The notes under the pieces were generated by a model that did no database searches, was not told the DNA's origin, and was given only the letters and a program-made list of their open reading frames with translations. A DNA stretch of 13,053 nt from Dunaliella salina (taxonomy: Eukaryota; Chlorophyta; Chlorophyceae; Chlamydomonadales; Dunaliellaceae): NCBI GenBank assembly GCA_002284615.2, contig MU069832.1, forward strand, positions 278,095 to 291,147. Direction: 5' to 3'. A program made the position numbers and the translations under genes. Below are positions 7,243 to 13,053 of this stretch, piece by piece (within the stretch, counting starts at the first letter, position 1; the number at the start of each line of letters is the position of its first letter).

Positions 7243-7350
7243 ACTTGCGGACTCCGGGACACTGCTTTAAAGGAAGTGAAATCTGTTCCAGCCAAGAGAC
7301 CATGTGCATTAAGGGTGAATCAGCCAGCAAGCCGGCAAGGTCACACCAAA
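7243..7350 (+). mobile_element. Dispersed repeat family, copy 2 (plus orientation, diverged)
   Basis: gtgcattaaggg, a segment matching agccagcaagccggcaagg, and caccaaaatgtc follow the order of copy 1 (gtgcattaagga, agcaagctagcagggg, caccaaagttgc). Copies 1 and 2 share orientation. Confidence 0.5.
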
Positions 7351-7992
7351 ATGTCCTCTTTAGAGCTGCACCGACACAGCTAGCCTAAAAAATAGAAACA
7401 CAGAGCTAATGTGGATCTGGAGGGTGTCCGCCACCTCCTGGGCACCTGGAGTCTCACGCTTGCTGCTCCCACACGCCCTACACATCCTCTTCCACCAAAG
7501 GCCCTGTTTTGAGGAAAAGCATGTCTAGTCTTAGCATCAGTTGTTGATCTCTGGATGGCCTGGCAATCCGAATTGGCTTTGCTTATTGTCTGGATAGTCC
7601 CAAGATCACAAAATTTTTGTTGTTGCAGCTTCCAGGGGGATGAAGGGGCTGGTACAAAAGTCATAAAGGGTGGATGTCCTTGGAAGTGCCCAAGCTAGAC
7701 TGCAAGTACCTGAGCTAGATTGCAAATAGCCTCATGCTCTTGTAATGAATGAAGACATTGGTGCATTATATTCTCATCCACTACAAGGACATGGGCAGCC
7801 AGAAGAAAAGGAAGAAAGGGCAACAAATTTTAAAAGGTGATGCTCCCTGCCCCCTTGAAAGGTATTTTATTTGGATCAAGGTTTTTGGGTTGCCGCATCA
7901 GCAAATCATGATGCAATTAGAGGGGCTTGCAAATGTTCCCTTGGTTGGGCTGCTCACGTCCAACTTGTTGTTTGCTTACGTCGTACATGCAG
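7351..7992. other. Intron stretch, no exon recognised
   Basis: A small duplication at about 7689-7729 (agctaga(c/t)tgcaa twice) is the only repeat seen. A plus-strand open frame from 7749 to 8057 has no motif I recognise before the acceptor at 7992. Confidence 0.4.
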
Positions 7993-8041
7993 AGACTAAT
8001 CAGGGAGCCCAAGTCCATGAACACAAGGATAACTGTGCCAG
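7993..8041 (+). CDS. Candidate linker exon after WWKFNEP (tentative)
   Basis: The exon lies between acatgcag and a strong donor gtatgt (8042). Read in phase with exon 6 it gives E then TNQGAQVHEHKDNCA, exiting in phase 2. An acidic and histidine-rich linker of this kind often follows WKFDE and precedes a DSSG turn in LamG repeat proteins. The phase-2 exit does not fit the exon at 9122, so one more exon would be needed and I did not find it. It could be an alternative to the candidate at 4185. Confidence 0.35.
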
Positions 8042-8100
8042 GTATGTGTCCTCATGAGAAAAACGATTTCTTTTATATCCCCTGCATCCCCTCTTCCGCT

Positions 8101-8845
8101 ATGAATAGAGGTATGAAATGCAGTACATTGAAAAGGTATCAGAGCTGGACAACTACCCCCCATCAGATGTTCTTGATAACTATTGCATAGATGGGGCCGA
8201 ATTTGGGACACAAGTTTAGTTTCAAAATAGGGCTTTCTGTAGCCCAGCTTTGGCTCGTATGCCTAATCAGCCGTGGCATGAACCCTAATTCTCACCACCA
8301 AACCTTCATTCCTGACCAGCAACTGGACCAAATTGAGTAATTATTGGTGCTTTGGAGTCCTTGTACCAACAAAATATCGCTTCAAAAAAGAAAGGTGGGG
8401 TATAAATACCCAGTGATTGGTCAGATTCTGAATTTCAACCATTTCCCATAGAGAAATTGCAGCACAGGGGGTGCCAGAAAGGTCAACATTTGACCTCCTC
8501 CTTTCCTATCTTATAATATGCAGGATGTTGGTGTAACATTTGGGGGTTGCAAACACAAAATAAGTCCCAGGATGGAGCTTTGGGCTATTTTAGGGCGATC
8601 TGAGGCCAGGAGAGTGATCTTGAAGCCTCCAATTTTCATTAATTTTTTTGCAAACATGATATCTTAAGGGGTAAAGTTATTGGTATGGCTAGTTTTGAGG
8701 AAAAAGTTGGGAAAGGTCATATCCGGTGATATTGGGGAGTTGTGCACCTCTGAAAAGATACAGCGAGAAAGCAGAAGGGCAAGGTACACAAACAGTCATA
8801 CTTTGAGACGAAACAACCACTACAATCTTTTTTAGCTCTGTTTGT
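8101..8845. mobile_element. Possible retroelement remnant with a plant-type primer-binding motif
   Basis: The string ggtatcagagc at 8135-8145 matches 11 of the 12 bases of the primer-binding site, complementary to initiator tRNA-Met, used by many plant LTR retrotransposons. The following 700 bases are free of the local tandem repeats that fill the rest of the intron and include ggggtataaataccc near 8398. An open stretch at 8109-8219 overlaps the motif, giving SELDNYPPSDVLDNY before a stop. I could not find paired LTRs or reverse-transcriptase motifs, so this is weak. Confidence 0.3.
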
Positions 8846-8877
8846 TGTTCTTACCTAGGCTAGCTCTGTCAAGTGTA

Positions 8878-8985
8878 GGTTTTGAGGGCCCTTTGGCGAG
8901 GCCCCTGCTAGCTTGTTAGCTAGGGAAACTTTCCTTAAAGCATGCGGCCTATGGCCTCCGCAGATTTCTTCTTTTTCCTTTGAAT
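8878..8985 (-). mobile_element. Dispersed repeat family, copy 3 (minus orientation)
   Basis: The reverse complement gives a purine tract, ctgcggaggc, gcatgctttaagg, and then caagctagcaggggcc, the same order as copy 1. It interrupts the upstream copy of the 9122 exon duplication, so the insertion is younger than that duplication or arose with it. Confidence 0.62.
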
Positions 8986-9121
8986 TCCTGTAAGCATTAA
9001 GGGCGCCCTGCTCAACACTGGCCTGATGCAATTCCGGAACAATTCTGCACCATAAGCAAGAGGGAGCAAGGTACACATACACTCACATGCTCAGACCAAA
9101 ACCACCACCACTTTCCTGTAG

Positions 9122-9189
9122 GCAGCAAGAGCACCCTGCTCAACACTGGCCTGCTGCAGTTCCGTAACAACTTCGCGCTTCAAAAGCAG
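9122..9189 (+). CDS. LamG domain N-terminal exon (second domain)
   Basis: After ctttcctgtag (9111-9121), read with one base from an upstream exon, the sequence gives G or S then SKSTLLNTGLLQFRNNFALQ and KQ. The donor is gtgagg (9190). The exon exits in phase 0, exactly as needed by the exon at 11248, whose peptide begins with the SFTIEFW strand. A strand resembling LQFRNNFAL directly before SFTIEFW is expected at the start of a LamG domain. Exon 6 ends in phase 1 and could also splice directly here. A partial copy of the exon end lies 43 bases downstream. Confidence 0.72.
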
Positions 9190-9252
9190 GTGAGGCCGTC
9201 AAAAAAAAGAGATGTTTGCGCTTCAAAAACAGGCAAGGCCGTCAAAAAAGAT
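9175..9252 (+). repeat. 43-bp tandem duplication across a splice donor
   Basis: gcgcttcaaaagcag-gtgagg at 9175-9195 recurs at 9218-9238 as gcgcttcaaaaacag-gcaagg. Both are followed by ccgtcaaaaaa. The downstream copy has GC instead of GT at the donor. Confidence 0.9.
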
Positions 9253-9259
9253 TACTTTT

Positions 9260-9540
9260 GAAGGCCAGAGGCTCCGCGTGTGAAGGGAAGGAACGGGATG
9301 CATGATTACAAAAGCTTTAAAAGTGTGGTGTATCCAAATGTATCCTCCCCTGCATGTTCACGCCATAGGCACTCCAGCAGCTCTGAATATGCTCGTATCA
9401 TGCAAAAAGTTTTCTTGAGCACACACTAGATGTCAAAACAAAGCTTATTATTTGGCTCTCACTACAAGGCTTGGTGAAACATTGACGCTTTGCCACTTTT
9501 TTTTTTTCCCACTGCAGTGCTGACATGGATCATGCGTCTC
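9260..9540. other. Intron stretch, no feature recognised
   Basis: I see no exon and no repeat before the start of the acceptor array. Confidence 0.4.
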
Positions 9541-9910
9541 TCTCCTTGCTTTCACTTGCTCACTTTTTGGGCTTGCAGGCATCCAACACGTTCCCAAAAT
9601 TCTGACATGGCTTGCAGCTCTCTCTTTGATTCCATCAGCTCCACACATGGGCTTTGCAGACACCCAACACTATTAATAACTCAGACATTGCTCATAGCTC
9701 ACTCGTTGCCTCTATCTGCCTCATTTGTGGGCTTTGCAGGCACCCGACACTCTTGAGACTCTGAAATTGCTCACAATTTTCTCTTTGCTTACATCTGCTT
9801 CATTTGCGGGCTTTGCAGGCACCCAACACTCTCTGAGACTCAATTGCTCACAATTTCCTTTTTGCTTCCATCCGCCCAAATTGTGGGCTTGCAGGCAACC
9901 ATGATGCTGG
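9541..9910 (+). repeat. 80-bp array of acceptor-like units, block 1
   Basis: Five units carry gggctt(t)gcag followed by gcacccaacac or a variant, with the base after AG at 9579, 9660, 9740, 9819 and 9895 (spacing 81, 80, 79, 76). The junction resembles the acceptor and first exon bases at 11248 (cttgcag, gcgtccaagat). Each unit also has a pyrimidine-rich stretch such as ttttctctttgctt. Confidence 0.93.
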
Positions 9911-10037
9911 GGCACTACAAAGCATGTTTCACAGTATTCATACGGTGCATTTTTATGGGTTTTATGTGGTATAATTATTATAGTAATTTATGTACCTGAA
10001 TGTCTGAGGCCAGCCTCAGGCCAATCAGTGGGCTTGT

Positions 10038-10229
10038 AGTGATCCAAAAAAGTAAAAGTCTTAATTCAAGTCCCTGGTGAGGCCTCTAACTTTTGTTAGG
10101 GGTGCTTCCCTTAATGCATGCGGCCTTTGGCTTGTGTAGATTTTTTCTTTTCTTTTCTTTTCTTTTCTATGCTGTGTACAGCCAGCGCGCATTAAGGAAA
10201 GACCCAAGACCCCTTGCAGTGATCCAAAA
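10038..10229 (-). mobile_element. Dispersed repeat family, copy 4 (minus orientation), with flanking repeats
   Basis: The reverse complement gives a purine tract, atctacacaagcc, gcatgcattaaggg, then ttagaggcctcacc, the order of copy 1. The core is about 10058-10175. It is bounded by agtgatccaaaa at 10038-10049 and 10218-10229, preceded by cttgt or cttgc. These could be a target-site duplication or two decayed units of the surrounding acceptor array. Internally, ttcccttaatgc (about 10107-10118) and gcattaaggaa (about 10188-10198) are inverted. Confidence 0.6.
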
Positions 10230-10249
10230 TGTTGAGAAAACTCTCACTT

Positions 10250-10690
10250 TGCTCACAGCGTCCCTCTCTTTGCTCCCATCCATTTGTGGGGCTTGCAGGC
10301 ATCCAACACCTTTTAAAAGCCCTGACTTTGTTCACAGCATCTCTCTCCATTTGTGGGGCTTGCAGGCATCCAACACTTTTCAAAAGCCCTGACTTTGTTC
10401 ACAGCGTCTCTCTCCATTTGTGGGGCTTGCAGGCATCCAACACTTTTCAAAAGCCCTGACTTTTTCCACAGCGTTTCTCTCCATTTGTGGGCTTGCAGGC
10501 ATCCAGCACTTTTCAAAAGCCCTGACTTGGTTCACAGCGTTTCTCTCCATTTGTGGGCTTGCAGGCATCCAGCACTTTTCAAAGCCCTGACTTGGTTCAC
10601 AGCGTCTCTCTCAAGAGAGCTCGTTGCATCCATCCACTCCATCTGTGGGCTTGCAGGCACCCAACACCTTTTCTGAGGCACTGCGTAGTG
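10250..10690 (+). repeat. 67-bp array of acceptor-like units, block 2
   Basis: Six units carry gtggg(g)cttgcag followed by gcatccaacac or a variant, with the base after AG at 10299, 10366, 10433, 10499, 10565 and 10657. Spacing is 67, 67, 66, 66 and 92. The units are nearly identical, so this block is younger than block 1. The 92-bp step includes an extra stretch around 10611-10640. Confidence 0.95.
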
Positions 10691-10746
10691 TCTCTCTTAG
10701 CGTCCTCCGTCCGTGTTGCCTGGTTTTATTTCTGTCTGAGTTTTCC

Positions 10747-10891
10747 AGGTGCTTTTGGATGCCTGGAATGGCTACAGTGGGAGTTGAGATCCAGTCAGGA
10801 TCCTGGGCTGGTTCAGCACTGGTGTACCAGCCAAACATCCTGGCTGGATTTCAAGCCCCACTGTTACCATTTGAGGCATCCAAAAGCACCT
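10747..10891. repeat. 145-bp foldback hairpin element
   Basis: The left arm 10747-10812 and right arm 10826-10891 are complementary at about 55 of 66 positions around a 13-base loop. The outer 18 bases, aggtgcttttggatgcct, pair perfectly. No clear target-site duplication flanks it. It may be a MITE-like foldback element or a hairpin RNA precursor. It lies between the 67-bp array and the exon-copy array. Confidence 0.88.
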
Positions 10892-10928
10892 AGTGCTAAC
10901 CTAATTGAGATCATTGAAAACATTGCAG

Positions 10929-11374
10929 GCGTTAACGATGAGAGATAGCTATGCTGAAATCATTGTAAGCATTGCAGGCGTTCAAGATGCTGGGAGATGG
11001 CTCTACTGTTGAGTGCTGGATCCAGGGCTGTGCTGCTGGTGGTGATGTTGCCGTGCTGGTGGAGATGATGTGGCGGTGTTGCTGGTGATGATGTGGTATC
11101 TCTTAACCATGGAAACTCCTGCAGGCGTCCAAGATGCCGGGAAAGAGCTTTACTGTTGAGTTTTGGGCGTGGGGCGGTGCTGCTGGAGATGATTTTGCGG
11201 TGTTGCTGGTGATGATGTGGTGTCTCTACTCATTGAAACTCTTGCAGGCGTCCAAGATGCCGGGAGAGAGCTTCACTATTGAGTTCTGGGCACGGGGCGG
11301 TGCTGCTGGGGATGATGCGCAGCAGCAGAGAAGTGCTAACCTGTTCAGCTATGCCACAGAGTCCGAGAGCACTG
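10929..11374 (+). repeat. Tandem duplication of an intron end plus LamG exon start
   Basis: Acceptor-plus-exon copies begin at 10929, 10978, 11125 and 11248. All start tgcag-gcg. The last three then read (t/c)caagatgc(t/c)ggga. The copy at 10929 is a short stub. The copy at 10978 is diverged but still shows tctactgttgagtgctgga. The copy at 11125 still reads ASKMPGKSFTVEFWAWGGAAG. The last copy is the intact exon. Copies 11125 and 11248 are exactly 123 bases apart, so the frame runs open from one into the other. Confidence 0.92.
11248..11374 (+). CDS. LamG domain SFTIEFW exon (second domain)
   Basis: After cttgcag the exon reads ASKMPGESFTIEFWARGGAA, an acidic-polar loop containing DDAQQQ, then SANLFSYATESEST plus one base. 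The donor is gtgggt (11375). SFTIEFWAR is the hallmark first core strand of LamG_3 / LamGL domains, and LFSYAT is the next strand, equivalent to TIMSYA in the first-domain exon at 193. It enters in phase 0 from 9189 and leaves in phase 1 for 12473. In the first domain the SYA strand begins a separate exon, so intron positions differ between the two domains. Confidence 0.88.
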
Positions 11375-11871
11375 GTGGGTATAAGAGACGGAAGTAGATG
11401 CTGGTGGAGATAAATCGAAACTAAGTTGGCTGCAGCATAACCACTGCGTACATTCACAAAGGATAAGGATATATAGAGGCAAAAAAGGCAGCGGTGGGAG
11501 GCTTTGCTTGTGCACACTTCCTTTCCCTTCTTACGTGCAAACCATTCTGAGAGCTGCTTAAAGGCTTGGCATGTTTGTATTCTTACACCATTTTCCATTT
11601 TTTTCTTCCGCGCTCCCTCTGTTTCTTTCTCTTAGAAAAAAAGTTCTTTCTGTGCTGGTGGCTCAAGCACATATACTTGGCAATTTGTAAAGACACACTT
11701 CTTTCTTTTTGCTGGTCGAGTTTTGAACATCAAGTGCGCACACATTCATCATCTTTGAGTGCATCTCCTCTGCAAACTTGGTCTGGTGTGGGGGTAGTCC
11801 TGGCTTGTCCACACTTCTTGGTCTCTCAGCAGTGAGTGGAGCTGCTTGTATGGATTTTCATACTGCTCATG
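11375..11871. other. Intron stretch, no exon recognised
   Basis: T- and C-rich segments lie at about 11590-11640 and 11695-11715. No tandem array or exon-like peptide is visible. Confidence 0.4.
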
Positions 11872-12530
11872 TATTGCACATTTCTCAGCTTTCTGAGTCA
11901 GCAGCATCTTACCTGACATGATCTGGAAATTTTCCATTTTTTCCTCTGAGCATTTGCGCAAAAGGGAACATCCGCACAGGATTCATGGATGATGCACTGT
12001 GCATTGAGCATCTGCTGAGTTGCACAGCTTCCTGAGTCAGCACGCTCTCATCTGGCACAATCTGGTCATGTTCCCTTTGTGTTATCACAGCCAATGCCCA
12101 CATAGGCTTTATGGATGATGCACTGCGCATTGAGCATCTACTGGGTTGCACAGCTTCCTGAGTCAGCTCTCTCCTGGCATAATCTGGACATTTCCCTATG
12201 CGCTGTCACAGGCCATGCCCACATAGGCTTTATGGACGATGCACTGCGCATTGAGCATCTACTGAGTTGCACAGCTTCCTGAGTCAGCATGCTCTCACCT
12301 GGCAATACCTGGACATTTCCCTATGCGCTGTCACAGGCCATGCCCACATAGGCTTTATGGATGATGCACTGCGCATTGAGCATCTACTGGGTTGCGCAGC
12401 TTCCTGAGTCAAAATACTAAGTAGTCCTCTCACCTGGCATAGTCTAGACATTTCCCCTTTGCTTTGCCACAGGCAATGCCCGCACAGGCTTTATGGATGA
12501 TGCACTGCGCATTGAGCGCCTACTGAGTGA
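11872..12530 (+). repeat. Tandem duplication of an intron end plus LamG exon, five copies
   Basis: Exon-start copies lie at about 11965, 12091, 12212, 12337 and 12473 (spacing 126, 121, 125, 136). Each repeats gctt(t/c)ctgagtcag, ctggacatttcc and then the exon part matching GFMDDALRIE. Copies at 12212 and 12337 keep a cacag acceptor and the frame as far as GFMDDALRIEHLL, then hit an in-frame tga. Copy 12091 has the AG but a changed next base, and copy 11965 has lost the AG. The last copy is the intact exon. Confidence 0.95.
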
Positions 12531-12653
12531 GCAAACTCCCTCGTGGCTGGAGCACCGCGTGAGCACTGTGGGGGCCATAGCTCTTCACATCAACAGCAAT
12601 GAACACACGGACACGGAGGACAGCAGGTCCTGGGTGTACTTCGATGCTGGATG
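12473..12653 (+). CDS. LamG domain exon following LFSYAT (second domain)
   Basis: After ttgccacag, read with one base from 11374, the exon gives G then NARTGFMDDALRIERLLSEQ, then TPSWLEHRVSTVGAIALHIN, SNEHTDTEDS and RSWVYFDAG. The chosen donor is gtgggt at 12654. DDALRIERL fits the strand after the SYA loop, where NHFVIFDP stands in the first domain, and the rest has good coding character. An internal gtgagc at 12559 is an alternative donor that would end the exon in phase 0. I prefer 12654 because the peptide stays LamG-like past 12559 and the 12654 junction is duplicated downstream. The WHH strand should follow in a later exon. Confidence 0.75.
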
Positions 12654-12760
12654 GTGGGTGTGTTGCAAAGCTGAAGAGTGGGAGCCCCTGAGTGCCGGAG
12701 GGTGGGTGTGTTCCATTATGCAGGATGGTGGCTGTGATCTGATGCTAGACGGTCGATTGC
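12643..12760 (+). repeat. Short tandem repeats across a splice donor
   Basis: gatgctggatg-gtgggtgtgtt (12643-12664) recurs as gtgccggag-ggtgggtgtgtt about 48 bases later (12690-12714), and in weaker form near 12721 and 12741. The first copy contains the proposed donor at 12654. Confidence 0.7.
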
Positions 12761-13053
12761 ATGTGGTGTTGCAGGAGACAAGAGAAGAAGAAAGAGAAAA
12801 GCTGTGTAGGCTGTGAAACACTTCTCACATCAATTCAAAGAAAGAGGATACCCAGGGCCAAGGCACGGCACATCCCTTCCAACGAATAATGAAGAGGAAA
12901 AAGTCAGTGAGGATCAGGTGGATTACCAGCAGTACTGCAAGCGCTGCAGTGAGGCCTGTGACGTCATCACTCTATAGACATTCATCAGCATACCTGCATT
13001 GTATGGTCTGCATTGAAATTGTACTGGTGACAAAAACATCGGGATTTTGCAGG
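12761..13053. other. Intron stretch ending in an acceptor-like site
   Basis: A purine-rich tract with gtgtaggctgtg at 12778-12815 resembles the head of the dispersed repeat. The window ends in gggattttgcag-g, a good acceptor, so the next exon probably begins at the final base. The second-domain WHH exon would be expected there. Confidence 0.45.

Larger units (their letters stand above)
8768..9189 (+). repeat. Tandem duplication of an intron end plus exon, split by an insertion
   Basis: The intron segment at 8768-8837 matches 9053-9120: both contain caaggtacaca, then an accaaaac/aacaacc stretch, then a T-rich tract. The exon copy at about 8998-9060 matches 9122-9189 through ccctgctcaacactggcct. 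In the upstream copy the two parts are separated by dispersed-repeat copy 3. Its acceptor reads gtaag instead of gtag, and its exon is disrupted after ttccggaacaa. Confidence 0.82.

Noticed and set aside
8398..8412. TATA-like ggggtataaataccc as a promoter
   Set aside because: A single AT-rich palindrome in the middle of a gene with no start or transcript evidence; mentioned only as part of the possible retroelement tract.
10553..10948. 131-codon open frame on the plus strand
   Set aside because: It runs through the acceptor-like array and the foldback hairpin, with no LamG or other motif.
979..12410. Repeated TGAGTCA strings as transcription-factor sites
   Set aside because: They occur as part of two unrelated repeat units (970-1045 and 11890-12410), so recurrence is explained by duplication.
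12559..12564. gtgagc as the donor of the last exon
   Set aside because: The peptide remains LamG-like up to 12650 and the junction at 12654 is the one duplicated downstream. Kept only as an alternative.

Overview
The window reads as part of one large, intron-rich eukaryotic gene on the plus strand. About 7% of it (roughly 0.9 kb in nine short exons) looks coding. There is no prokaryotic gene layout, no long plausible ORF, and no visible promoter, start or 3' end. The exons encode laminin-G-like / concanavalin-A-like jelly-roll (LamG) domains. The domain hallmarks appear in order on one strand, GT-AG sites flank them, and the reading phases of neighbouring exons fit without forcing. Organism: a protist or alga with long repeat-rich introns. 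A green-lineage alga is a guess, weakly helped by a plant-type initiator-tRNA primer-binding motif. A dinoflagellate is not excluded, although every donor chosen here is GT.

Layout. Exons 193-284, 1346-1391, 1743-1904, 2563-2621, 3340-3396 and 3705-3819 join in phase to give the middle and end of one LamG domain, finishing in WWKFNEP. A 5.3 kb intron follows, with possible small linker exons at 4185-4224 and 7993-8041. Exons 9122-9189, 11248-11374 and 12473-12653 join in phase to give the first half of a second LamG domain. The window ends on another acceptor-like site.

Introns. Most intron sequence is tandem repeats: an 18-bp array against the first acceptor, a 2.4 kb array of 84-133 bp units (4.1-6.6 kb), an 80/67-bp array (9.5-10.7 kb), and 120-150 bp arrays before the last two exons. 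Many units carry a recognisable copy of the neighbouring splice junction and exon edge. Duplicated acceptors lie upstream of the intact exon and duplicated donors lie downstream, and the copies show lost splice sites, indels or stops. This suggests introns that grow by tandem duplication of their own exon junctions, leaving decayed half-exons behind. It is the most interesting signal in the window.

Other elements are a dispersed repeat of about 100 bp in four copies and both orientations, a 145-bp foldback hairpin, a smaller hairpin, a G-rich quadruplex candidate, a tRNA-like B-box stretch, and a low-repeat tract at 8.1-8.8 kb that may be an old retroelement.
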